From contig NC_135781.1 in NCBI RefSeq assembly GCF_028453695.1, positions 11,469,640 through 11,533,639 of the forward strand: 64,000 nt of DNA. Reading direction: 5' to 3'. This document shows positions 52,897-63,972 of the stretch, in pieces. Numbering within the stretch: position 1 is the stretch's first letter; every line of letters begins with the position of its first letter. This DNA comes from Augochlora pura. Taxonomy: Eukaryota; Arthropoda; Insecta; Hymenoptera; Halictidae. The notes beneath the pieces are model-generated. The model saw only the letters and a program-made list of their open reading frames with translations, was not told the DNA's origin and made no database searches. A program made the translations under genes and the position numbers.

Positions 52897-53017
52897 TGTG
52901 TATCATATATGTAAGAAAAATTATAATTTAATCGTCTCAAACGTAATTCCAATGTGCTCGCGTAGAGAATAGCATTATCTGTCACATATTTCAGTGTTGT
53001 ATCGTCTACGTGTAATT
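52897..53017 (+). repeat. Dispersed repeat, copy 2
   Basis: This is the second copy of the repeat at 32923-33030, in the same orientation, about 20 kb away. It matches from tgtatcatat through taatttaatc and aattccaatgtgctcgcgta to ctacgtgtaatt. It lacks the palindromic element that adjoins copy 1. It is preceded by short AT-rich tandem units (atttaattattaaa-type) at 52846-52896. Confidence 0.72.
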
Positions 53018-54077
53018 ACCTATTTAAAATTCCTTGTTATGCTAACACTTTGTCCATTAAAAGCCTATTAATAGATGTTTCCATGATTTTTCTATGCTAA
53101 GAGAAAACTTAAAATTATTGTTCCACATGACAATTCTAAGCGAAATTATTAATTTACGTTACTAGGGATCGGTAATTGGTGTACAACTGAAATTGTTGTT
53201 TCCATCTAAGAATTCATTAATAATTTTCGACAGTTAATTGCGGACTCTCAAAAATTATGAAATCATCGCCGCTAGATGCTGTGTTAAAATATATTTTATG
53301 AGTGCTGTAGATCTACGAATATTTATAATCGACGAAATTATTAAGGTTATGATATTATTTTATATATTTTTGGCTTATTTTTTCAAGTAGTATTAATTCC
53401 TTTCATGTTGATTCGTAAATATTGAAATACTTCGTGTACGTATAAAAATCACTGTTGTTGTGATTAAAATATGAATATAAAGTTATATTATATTGGCTTA
53501 AAAAAAGTTTTCAGTACGGTGTGTAAAACTAATAATCACCCCGAGGTTCTCGATTTGGTTACAAAGAACAGAATCGTCTGTGTTATGCGACTATTTCCAC
53601 GTTCCAGCAACGCCAAAATATTTTCCACATCTGTATTTTTCGGCCTGTGATTTTCGATCGTACACAAAATTAGTCAATAAAAATTGTCCAATAATCGTCG
53701 CCATGGACACTATGCTTTTTTGTTCTCGAGCTTTTTGTGTTCTGTGATTCGTGCCTCGATTATTTGTCCAGGTATTTTATGCCGGCGTACTATTCAACAC
53801 GCGATTATTACCGTTCTGTGTATTACTTTTATAGTATTGTTTTATTATCATTGTGACTGCTAAATTGAACGTGATCCTGATTAATGCAAATTATAACCCT
53901 ATAACCTGACGATCATATAGTAAACATGTTACCTGTACATTCCCTTTCGTTTACTAATTTTTCAGTTTCGGAATTCGATTTCCCTTTGCACTATTATTTA
54001 TCAATTAAAAATAGTTATCTATAAAAATAGTTTTACCCTTTCCGAGTTAATTCCTTGACAATAATATGCGGTATTCC

Positions 54078-54334
54078 TTAACCCCTTGCAGTACCTCTAC
54101 CTTCGCAATAACAATGCTTAAATGACTTTTGACTGTAATCATTTCTTAGGGGAGAAATAAAATTGGTAATTTTAATGTGCCTACATTTTTTTTTCCTTTA
54201 GTACTTAAACATAAATGACAGAAGTAAAGAATTTTATTTCGACTTAAAGAGACAGAATGACATTCATACTTAGCAGATCATTATTAAGAATCACCGTCAC
54301 AAGTCAGACTCGTCAATGTACGGCAAGGGGTTAA
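54078..54334. mobile_element. TTAA-flanked MITE, piggyBac-type, non-autonomous
   Basis: The left end reads TTAA then CCCCTTGCAGTAC. The right end reads GTACGGCAAGGGG then TTAA. The 13-base termini are inverted repeats with one mismatch. The TTAA on each side is the duplicated target site that the piggyBac superfamily uses. The 249-base interior has no transposase frame, so this is a miniature non-autonomous copy that would depend on an enzyme encoded elsewhere. The excellent ends suggest a fairly recent insertion compared with its neighbours. The superfamily call is inferred from the TTAA site and the CCC-start termini. Confidence 0.82.
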
Positions 54335-57300
54335 TTAAAGTATAAAAGCATTTTAATTTCACATGAATGTGTACAATCGAATAGAACAATTGAATAATAC
54401 AATAATAGAATAGTAGCATGTATGCTTAGTTATTAATAAAGGAAGTTCAAATACTTGTCTGCAATACGTTTGTGTGATGAAAGAACTGTCTAACACAACG
54501 ATACGACACTGTAGCAGCGCGTAGGAACTAAAGACCCGTTTTACACAAAGTTGCTTGTATCGCGATGCGCGTATTATGAATACCGACCATACAGGTAATT
54601 GAATGGGAGCGTTCAGGCGCTCTACTACCGCGATACATTTTCTCGTGTTAGACGCTGAATCGCAGACGCGTATCGCGATTGCACAAATAACAATAAACTT
54701 CAGAAACGTTTGTTTTCGTAGAAACTCCCTCGCCGTGTTACTCTAGGCGATCATATTTGCTTAGCGTAGTTTAAGGGGAAACACGAACGCAGTATAATTG
54801 CGATTACGTATATGTTAGGAGAGGGTGCTCTATTCTTTTTTATACTCAAAGCCCGTATATTATCGTTCTATTATTATTTCTCATTTAACTTTCTCCAAAC
54901 TGTCACTGCTTGGTTTCTATCTTGCGCGGTATCGATGAACTAATTGCGTGGACAAATCACGACTATTCAAACATTGCTGCTTATCGTTCGCTATTATTTT
55001 TTTTTAAAGATTTGAAGATTCTTATAGCAATCAATTTTTAACAACAAAGATGTCAGAAAAGGATAAAGAAATCCTCAAAATGATAATTACTCTTGAGTTA
55101 ATGTCTTTGCACTTGAAGACTGGATAAAGACTTGAAGAATAGAGCGAATAAAGACTAGATGTATAATTTTTGCAAACGATATATATGTGTGTATAATTTA
55201 AGTATTGTCTCGCTGATTTCAATCGTTAAGATTACAATTTATTTTACAGAAGTAGATGATTTTTTTTTTTACCACAAGGAATGTAGAAATTGCTACCCTC
55301 CCGACACTTCGCTTCATTCATCCCCTTACATATACGTAATTCGTCTCATCCCCTCTACCCGTTGCTCTTCATGAGAGAGATATTTCTGATTGAAACTTAG
55401 CACGGATGCCGGCTACTCATCGTCACTTGGATGCAGTTGGCACGCCGATTCTATCGCGGCTTGATTTCCCGATATTTTATTTCGATTTTCCGTTCGCCGG
55501 ATCGAATATCATAGAGGCAGCACGCCGGGTCGGCGGAACTCGAAACATGTTTTGGTGTTGTTCAATCTGTACGGCAGTGTAATTTAATTCTGCCGGTGGA
55601 AATAGCTCCGTTATCAGAGTTGCGCAACCTCCTCCGTGTCTTTGACGGAACAGACGAAAATTAATTTGCGCAGTTCAATGCGAGTGCTCGTAACTCGGAA
55701 CAAAGGAAAGGAGGGCCGAGGGGAGAGGGCTAGGAAAAATGACCGTCGCGTTGATAAATGAAATTAAATAAAGCTCGATTGTTCCGCACCCCGTTCGCGC
55801 CATAATAAAAGATCGCCCGTCCCGTGAATTTCCGTTTATGAAATTTAATTCGGCGTGCAAGCAACGCTTTCGATGCGTTCCAGATCCGGACCCGAGTATG
55901 GACGCGTGATTTCCCAGATAACAGCTACACGGTATGGAAATGCCGTGGTGTAATTACGCCGTCGAATGTATTCGCGATCATCGGGGAGAGCTGTCGCGCT
56001 CTCTTTGCTCGACGTTCCTAAATCTTTCGCGACAGCCGGGACGCAATCTTGGGAGCAGTAAGCCGATGGAATTAAAAATGCAATCGGTAACGAGCTCGTC
56101 CCGGCTAAACGTAGATAAAATGAAATTAGTGGCCGACGGGAACGTGATTTGTGGATCGAATAGGGACCTTTACGACGTTCGTCAAATTCAACCCCTTTGG
56201 GACGGAGGTCGCCACGCGGGTATGTTTGCGCAACATGTAGCCAAACATTCGTTGTTATTTTGTACAATGGATATTGATGCACTTCGACGTACCAATCTGA
56301 TACGGTGGAATTCATTTATATGAACCTTCCCCGATAGAGTCTCGATTCGGGAGCGGTCGGGGCAATCGGAGCTGCACAAACTCCTATCACGCGAACGACG
56401 GGGGCTATTACCCGATTCGCTCGGGATATCCTAGGGGTTTACCAATTTTTTTCCGTTGCCCGTTCCGCCTCTTTTCCTGTACCCGCAGTTCACGAATCCC
56501 GAACAATACGCGGCCGAGATAATTACGTCCGTCAAGAACGATAGCCGGCAAACAACGCGGAACACACCGCCGCCAACCACAGCCTTGGCCGATTCATTGT
56601 TCGGCGCATTTGTCAGTCACCGGTCGAAATGACCCAGCCAGCGAGAGAAACGTTAATACAACAAGCCGGGAACGCGCCAGCGTTTGTGAAGTATGAATTC
56701 GAGCCAATCGTAGAGTGTGGCCCAACTCGCGATACGGTTACCTATCGGCCCTTCCGTGGAGCGCCGCGGGCCACGCTCGATACCGGCGGCTTTATTAGTT
56801 CGCGGTAATAAATCAGAAGCCAGATCAATTTTGTCCTGTTCCCTGATTTCCGTCCCGCCGGAAAATCAGATATAAATTTTACGACTAGGCTCGCGCCGGC
56901 AGCCCGCGGAATTCGCCCCGTCTGGCATGCAGGCCGACGCAACGTAGATGCACGCCCGGCAGATATTGCGACGATCTCATTCGTTGCTCTTAATTTCTGG
57001 CAAGCCGCGCGTGCTTCGTTCCGCTCGGCTCGGCTCGTCTCGTTGATCAATCGGCGGCCGGATTGATTCGTCCGCGTTGTCGGCCGATTGCCAATGATTT
57101 CGTTAGAACGCCGTGTTCAGGTGTACGAATGTTTTAGAAATGTTGCGAATCGTGATTCAAAATCGAAGTCCTTCCGCTCTGAACACGCTTGCGCAGAAGC
57201 TGCGGAAAGAAGAAACGCCGAATACCGGATGAAACTGTACGGTGGCTTAGCTTCAAAATTATAGATGGCTTTCCTATTTGTGTACATTTAACAGAGTGGC

Positions 57301-57810
57301 CTAATGAGCGGATCTATATATAGGGCATACTAATTACGTACCCTAATTAGGTACATACCAGGGATAGCCAACACATCAAGATTCTACCCCTCTCTAAGCA
57401 GCGATCTTTATTGTTGTGTTAAACGTGCTGTGCAATCTATGCAAACTAATTGGTTGCTGTCGCGGGCATAATTAAAACTAGAACGATACACGCGGACTCT
57501 GTTGCGGTGATTTCGGTGCTTCGGAGTTCCGACGATATCGATCTATGTATACTTGATGCGCGCCAGGTGAACGTTCATTGTACGAAGTCGAGATTCTGAA
57601 TACCGACCGGCCAGTAATCTAATCTGGAACTGCGATGGGTATTGAAATAAGGATTCGGCGAAAACGTTGAACGTTTTTTGACAGGGTAACAGGACACGTC
57701 CGCTACAGAAATTAGCGTTACCGCGTGCACTGTTGACTAACGATGAAGGGGCCCGAGTTCACGAGGGTGACCAGCCGGATGGCTTCCATATATGTACGCT
57801 CGCGTGTGTC

Positions 57811-57863
57811 CGTATACGCGCGTACACGCGTACACGGCCACGTGTGCGTGTACGTATATATAT
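57811..57863. repeat. Alternating purine-pyrimidine tract
   Basis: 57811-57836 alternates strictly pyrimidine-purine (CG, TA and CA steps). After a 3-base break, 57840-57863 alternates again (GT, GC, AC and AT steps). Such tracts favour Z-DNA. They also explain the Tyr/Thr/Arg/Val-rich open frames on both strands at this place. Confidence 0.8.
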
Positions 57864-58379
57864 CGACAGACGCACATCGATTATATGCTCGATTAATTCG
57901 CGACCGTGCCGACCCTTGATACGCTCGTTCGCTTACTCGCCCATTCGTTTGTGCGGGCACGATGGACGCGATCGATTTCACATAGGAGCATGTTGCACCC
58001 ACGCACCTTGCCACTTTTTTGCTCCAAGTATCCCGACAAATGCGCGACTTCGAATAAAACTGACACATTTTTCTCGCTCCAACGTTTCTCCCTCGAGGCC
58101 CTTCCTCTCCCATGGTAACTCACGCCTTTCGCTGACACCTCAAATCACGCGCTTGTACATGATCCAGTATCTGCAAATATTACTTCTGCCAAATTGTCAT
58201 CAAACAATGCTAAAATTCAAATTCAAACTTCTGCTAAATGTCAATTGACATTTAAGAAAAGGAGAGACTGCTCCGAGGATAATATAAAAAAAATGTATTT
58301 TATATGAAGGTTTCGTTTAAAAGTTTGAGTCCTCTGATTGACTTGCAAGAAGAGGTACCGCAGACGGTGTAGATCGCGA

Positions 58380-58946
58380 TTAGGCTGAAAGAACACGGTC
58401 GGAACAGAATCGATAGGTGGAAGCACGGGACGTACTATATCGATAGAATGCAAAACTGCTACACCGGCTAAACAATTCGAACGATTCTAGGTGGAATCTT
58501 CTCCCTTTTATCAGGATCACATTGATGCAGCCACCGGGCGAACCAATCGAAGGGGTAATTTCGAATTCTAGTGGACCTCTAGTGAAATGAGAGGCGCTCG
58601 CGAAAGGAGGGGGCTGGTGGAGGGGAGCTTTTGCACGGCGCGGCAGATTTGATCGATGAGAAATCTCGATCGCGGCTGGGTGCAGTTGTTTCGCCGGTGC
58701 GTCGAGAAATTTCGTCATCATACGATACTCGATGAATGCTAGCAATTCTGAAAGGACGAGTATCGGCCACGCTGCGAAGGGATGGATTTGGATTTGTATT
58801 TGAAGGGTGGCGCAATGTGGCAGGGGCACAGGAGGATTGGAGGTTGGTCGAGCAATTAGCGAGCCGTCAGTGGCACAGTGGCTGACAGGGGCTGTACAAC
58901 CTACTGCCTCTACCTCAGCCGGCCCTAACCTCAGCATCGTTTCCAC
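58380..58946 (-). CDS. 188-codon open frame, unknown, possibly spurious
   Basis: This is the longest open frame in the window not created by a microsatellite. It begins METMLRLGPAEVEAVG and contains a short IQIQIQIHP run and a hydrophobic stretch (WPILVLSELLAFI, about residues 61-73). I recognise no domain, signal peptide or repeat. The beginning overlaps an open plus-strand frame (58807-59007). Codon use is not clearly biased. It may be a lineage-specific gene, part of a long non-coding transcript, or chance. Confidence 0.13.
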   Translation of the reverse strand: METMLRLGPAEVEAVGCTAPVSHCATDGSLIARPTSNPPVPLPHCATLQIQIQIHPFAAWPILVLSELLAFIEYRMMTKFLDAPAKQLHPAAIEISHRSNLPRRAKAPLHQPPPFASASHFTRGPLEFEITPSIGSPGGCINVILIKGRRFHLESFELFSRCSSFAFYRYSTSRASTYRFCSDRVLSA

Positions 58947-59777
58947 CTACAATCTCGCGGCGTATGCCTTACTCAGCTGGCGAAGTACCGGTTCGTGTTA
59001 CCCCTAATTAGAATATCTAACGGCCGATTGTGCCATTACTAGTCGTTACTATCGACATCTGAAACACGCTTTGCCGCTTGTCGGTATCCGACTGCGCCAG
59101 CAATTTTTGTCTTAATTTTTGCATTTTTTACGAAATTTTTTGTTTCGATCTCTAATTAATCTACGTTTACGAGACTCGTCGACGACGAAGCATGAAACGA
59201 ACGAAGTCTCAGAAAATGTGTTAAAATTGTTAACAAATTAAAGTATGGACATTCTTTTCTTCGGTTTCGTGACGCTTGGAATACCTATCGGATAGACAAA
59301 CGGCCAATAAAGAATAATTGAGCTTCGTGGGTCGTTTGTGTGATAGTATACGTCGTAAACAGTTAGATTTATGCAAAAATAATTCTTGGATGTTGTAGCA
59401 TGACAATCTTGACAAGAAGTCGAAAAACCCACGTGACCTTTTTTAGTTTGTAAATTCTCAACCGTTTTCCCCTTAGCTTTTAAACAAAAATAGACTACTT
59501 GAAATAAGGGGATGCGATTATTCGAGCCGATTATTAACAATCATAAAAGCGAGCCGCAAGGCCTTTTTTTTAACGTTTAAAAAATGTTTTGAAAGCAGGG
59601 ATAAGTGCTGACGTATACATTGGCGGTTAATATACAAAAAAGAATATTTTTTTAATCAGATTAAATAACTTGAATTTATTTTAGATGATAGAAGGTTTAG
59701 TAAACTAAGCAAAGTCTAAACTGCTTTTCTAATTTCGTTATTACTTGGAATGACAAAAAATAGAAAATAAGAAAATT

Positions 59778-60120
59778 CTCGTTCCTTAACTTTGCTATCT
59801 GAGCTTATAACGAAAATGTTTAAAAATGCTTTTCGTATGTCTGAATAACTTAAATGGTTGGGAAAATTTCATCGAAATCGGATGTACTTGTTGCAAACAA
59901 CTACGGCTTGAGAATATCGTGGTTTTGTCATGCTTTTGACACTTTCAATGAATGACACAGATCTGAATGGGTTTGAATCTTGGAACGCTTGTGGCTTGAC
60001 ACTGCGTCAACCGATTTCGATGAAATTTTTGGTATGAATAAAATTTATCGAGATTTCTCATACAAAAAATTTTGTTCAAATTTTCGTTATAAGCTCAAAT
60101 AAAAACATTAAAAAACGAGA
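59778..60120. mobile_element. Foldback element with about 105-base inverted arms
   Basis: The left arm (59778-59881) and right arm (60011-60120) are reverse complements with mismatches. Clear matched blocks are gagcttataacgaaaat (left) with attttcgttataagctc (right), and aaaatttcatcgaaatcgg with ccgatttcgatgaaatttt. The 129-base spacer shows no frame. Sequence resembling the left arm also lies at 47422-47580 and 60649-60833, so the arms belong to a dispersed family. No terminal duplication was identified. Confidence 0.75.
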
Positions 60121-60648
60121 GCTTTTTTATCCTTTTCCATCATTTGATGTAGCAAATGTAAAAGAAATATAAAAGAAAGTGTTTTACTTATTGCCTAATA
60201 AGCCAGTCCTTCTGTCATCTAATAAACATTGGAGACCTTTAGTCTAGATTTTTGAAGATCGTATCGTTTCCCAGGTGATGTCAGGCGTATGGCCGACACA
60301 GTACGTATACCTCGGATGGGAGCTATTTCAGTGGCGCCAAAATAAATTTACTTTCTCTCTGTATCTCTTCGTAATGCTTCAAGTTGTCGATGGGAATGCA
60401 ACGGTTGAAAACCGTCGCGATATCGATTTCGGTTTTTGAAACAGTTATGGAGAAGCGGAAAAGTCTCATAACCGTGCATGGTAGGTGTATCGGTTGTGGC
60501 TTATACCGGCTTCGGTTTATGTTCCCGTACTTCAGAATTATATCGATACCATAACTGCCATTTTACAGTTTCGAGTTTCAGCTTCGTGTAATAGACAAAA
60601 ACGCCTAGTAATTGCATAATGTGTGATCATGTCACGATATACAGTGCA

Positions 60649-60833
60649 AAACTTTTTTAGAACTAGTCTAACCGACTTGTATTTTTCTGTAAATGTTAGA
60701 GGAACTAGAGTTCACTGTACAATGATCAAAATACTTTCTTTTTTTGAAATTTTACTATCGCTCGAAATAAAAAAAATGTAAAAAAACGTTCCTTTTTCAC
60801 TTTTTTTCTCTGAGCTTATAAAGAAAATTTAAA
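60649..60833 (+). repeat. Dispersed AT-rich repeat, related to the foldback arms
   Basis: This aligns with 47422-47580 over about 150 bases. Shared pieces include aactagtc, gacttg / aacttg, atttttctgtaaatgtta, ggact / gaact, and actgtacaatga--aaatact. Both copies then have an A/T-rich part and a tctgag-t--aa block. The tctgagcttataa block also occurs in the foldback arm near 59808. There is no coding capacity. Confidence 0.7.
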
Positions 60834-62114
60834 AAATGTATTGAACCGATATGCTTACAACAGTTTAAAACGGTTATTTTTAGAAACTTTTAAAACGCTG
60901 AATTTTAGTTGCAAGCACGCACACTATAATAATGTGATCAAGCTTTAAGAACAATTTAATCTTTTCTATTATTCTTTTCTGGAGGTTGACATTATAGTCT
61001 TGATACAACCTTGACAATTTTTATTTATGTCGTATCAATAAAGCTGTTGAGAAACCATTTGCAGAGAATGATGTACCTTGCTCTTCTCGTCGACGATTCT
61101 GATTGTTTTTTAAAAAAAAAAATGAAATTTATTAGCACGTGTTTTATAAAACGAACACGACGCGCCTCGTAGTTGAGTAATTTTTCCCTATTTTTAATTC
61201 CCTACAAATCCTCGACGATAAAGGGGCCCGGCGATAGGGGAACCCACCGCTGAGCGAAGGTATCGCACGCAGTCGCCGACGCTGGGGGGGTAGCGAACGC
61301 AATTATAATTTTAATTTCGATGGTATTTAATAAAGGGCTGCATTGCGCAGCCTGCACCAGCGGCCGTCCAACCCTCGAGCCTACCATACAGACCTGTATG
61401 CGCTAATTAGCAGTTACGGGCCGCAGACCGCACGAATGCATTCTGCTGCTTGTTCGCTGCAGCGCTGCCGTGTTGCACTTTCGTCTCGAACTCGTTCGGC
61501 CGGACCCAATCAACCAAATCCATCTGAATCCAGCCAGCTCCGATTGGCCCGGCTCGAATACGGTGTCGCATTTCAAAGATTACGGAATCGTGCCCGCGTA
61601 ATACGATAAAAGGGGATGTCAAGAATGAATGAATCTATCACTAACTAGATTACCGGCGAATCTGACGGAAATTAAATTCGAATCATGGCCGAGGAGCGAT
61701 CCAGACTACTCGAAACGAATCGTCAGAGAATCGATGCGAAATATCGGTAGACAGTGACCAAGCGTGATCAAATTATTGCGGCACACGTTCGCATCGAACG
61801 TGGTCGGATTTCTCGCGTTACACTCCGCTATTCCATTTCCTTCTACTACCCTTTAACCTTCCTTTTACCTTTGTCAATCGGCCGCACCGCGGCATCGTCG
61901 CGAGCTCGGGACCCGTCGCGGCCGGCACCGCGTTTCGGTTAATTTGCGTCCGAATCAGGCGAACTCTCGCGACGATTCAATTATATCGACAACGAAGTTT
62001 GTTCGCATCAAATGCCGAAAGGCTGAAAATCAATCCGGGGTGCGATCGGTTTAATGGGGGCACGCACCACGTGCCGCGGCCATTACGCCTCCCGCGCTCC
62101 ACCGCGCCTCGACA

Positions 62115-62257
62115 GCCTCTGCCCATCTCGGCTTCCAGCGGATCCACCCTCCTTCCACCCCGGCAACCACCCCCGCAGTCTCCGAGCGTGCCGGTACCGC
62201 AGCAGCCGTTGCCTCTCGGTACTTATGTGTACAGACCCCCGCAAAAAGGATGGTTAG
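62115..62257 (+). CDS. Candidate proline/glutamine-rich exon, unknown gene
   Basis: This GC-rich stretch reads QPLPISASSG, then a Pro/Gln/Ser-rich run, then LPLGTYVYRPPQKGWL. It precedes a plausible donor (TTAG/gtgcgc) and follows a weak acceptor (gcctcgacag). The composition resembles a disordered segment of a regulatory protein. Against it, all three plus frames and one minus frame are open here because of base composition, and no family motif is visible. Confidence 0.15.
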
Positions 62258-63120
62258 GTGCGCGTTCACCGCGGCAGAACCGTTCTTCGATCCATGGGAA
62301 CTTTCGTAGGCAACCCGGTAAATTGATGTTGGTTCTACAGCTTCCCGTTAAACCAATCGCAGTTTTCGTTCGGGCTGAATCAATCCCCAAATAGCCGAAT
62401 ACGCTGATGCTACTGAAACGATCATCACAGGTTGCGATACGCGAAATTGGCGGCTTTGGTGGTCGGGAATAAAAAATTGTATTTCCGAAATTGTAAATTT
62501 TGGTTCATCGACGTATGAACAACGTCGAGATTTGATCGAACTCTCTGTAGTTACTCAAATTTTTATATGACTTTAATATGATTTACGTAACTTGAAATCA
62601 GCGAATGTGGGAACAACGCAACCTTTGGAATTAAATTAACGATAAAATTATAATATTTATTCGAATCGTATCCTATCGAATTTATTAATTCTATCCCATC
62701 GAGATTTTTCTAAAAAAAAATGACCAGGACCCTATAGTCACTTTGCAATAAATCTTCAATTTCAGATTGCCTTACGGGAATCTGCAGACATGCTCGATCA
62801 CGACGAATCATAGGGATACGTAGAAAAAACAAGCAATGAAACAACAGCCAGATAATTCAGAGTTCATGCGTTGCATGCGAAGTTCGCCGCAAATAAAACT
62901 GAGAAACCGCAGGGATTTCGTGCTGGCAGAGCATAAGAGGGTTCACCTGCGTTGCTCGATGCGAACCGATCGAAAATTCGCAAGATGGCGGATATTCGAG
63001 ATCGAAGCAACACGAAATCCAAGATTCATCGGTCGACCCGCAATTGAAACCCCTTACCCCTGTTCGGAACATTTAATAACCCCCAGCTGGCCGATCAGCC
63101 GGACGCACGTGGTAGTGCGG

Positions 63121-63340
63121 CTATGCTTGGGGAAAGCGGGTGAAAGAGAAAGAGACGGCTTCGGATCGCAGGCACCGCGCCGAGCTGCGCCACGGTGAAC
63201 AGTAGGATGCCGACCAGCGATGGAAAGAGGCCGCGGTGGGATGAGTTCGAAGGTAGAGCGGGACGATCGCGGGAGTTGGGGGCAGTTGCATATGAGCGAT
63301 TGCCACACACGGCGTGTAACGCCGGCCGTGGCGGCGGCAT
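63121..63340 (-). CDS. Candidate exon with a hydrophobic segment, unknown gene
   Basis: From a Met codon at 63340 the minus strand stays open through a hydrophobic run, LFPSLVGILLFTVAQLGAVP (about residues 38-57). It could be a signal anchor or an internal membrane segment. Codon third positions in the run are mostly C or G. No downstream domain follows, and two other minus frames are open at the same place, so chance is quite possible. Confidence 0.12.
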
Positions 63341-63831
63341 TTACGTTAATTAAATTTCCCCAGGCCGTAGGACCGATCCTCTAGCCCTCCTCACTTTCAC
63401 CCCTCCATACCGACGCCCCCAGCATCAATCATTGCACGCTCAGCCTCACTAGCCGGACTCCGCTATACCGGAGGATCGAGTCGCCGGAGACTGTTTAAAA
63501 TTGCTAACCCCATCCTCCCGCCACTTTGCTCCCGAACCCCCTAACACACCCCACGGACCCCCCCGTTTTTTTCCACCCTGTCCACTATTCTCCGCTCACC
63601 GACGTAACACCGGCGGATCCGCCAACGGCGCCTTCCGTAACCTTCAGCACCGTGCTCGTGACGCGGCTGCCTTCCAAAGCTATGATTTCCCGTTAACTAC
63701 CCCGACGGGTATCAATTAGAGGTCATGCTGCTAGTTTCCCGTTCACGTACCCGTAAATGCGCCGTCTGGTTCTGATTTCGATGAAAGAGGGAGACCGTGC
63801 CAATTATCGCCCTAAATAGAGGCCGCATCTA

Positions 63832-63972
63832 CCATCGATCTTTTTGATCTGTTTCAATCCTTGGCCCGCGAGCATGCAGCATCTTCATCGGCACCGCTTT
63901 TGGGATTCTGATATCCTCGTAAAGAACATTACGAAGCTCAACCTTCTTCTTCTGATTCTGTTTATTAGAAAT
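63832..63972 (-). CDS. Candidate exon of unknown gene near the right edge
   Basis: Forty-seven open codons lie between stops on the minus strand, with lysine-, arginine- and proline-rich, protein-like content including KKKVELRNVLYEDIRIP and PMKMLHARGP. A possible splice acceptor (aataaacag) precedes NQKKK, and a possible donor (gtagat) lies just before the stop at 63829-63831. There is no Met near the start. I do not recognise the family and it is not a LIM sequence. The opposite strand is also open to the window end, so coding strand and coding status are both uncertain. It could be an exon of the LMO gene, of a neighbour, or a fragment of a processed copy. Confidence 0.22.

Larger units (their letters stand above)
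46075..54077. other. Non-coding stretch with dispersed repeats, no recognisable gene
   Basis: This stretch contains a relative of the 60 kb foldback repeat (47422-47580), a degenerate TTAA-flanked MITE (50259-50558), a C-rich tract (52472-52495) and the second copy of a dispersed repeat (52897-53017). The block 52040-52620 is CpG-rich. The block 53020-54060 is AT-rich with nothing I can name. No exon with domain homology was seen. Confidence 0.5.
54335..59660. other. Non-coding stretch, no recognisable gene
   Basis: The first kilobase is AT-rich. From about 55380 to 59000 it is CpG-rich, with intermittent open frames on both strands. The notable pieces are an alternating purine-pyrimidine tract (57811-57863) and a 188-codon minus-strand open frame (58380-58946), listed separately. 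Nothing else here matches a family I know. Confidence 0.45.

Noticed and set aside
57718..58248. Antiparallel open frames of 131 and 171 codons
   Set aside because: Composition is dictated by the alternating purine-pyrimidine tract (Tyr-Thr-His and Arg-Val-Arg runs), and both strands are open. No motif.
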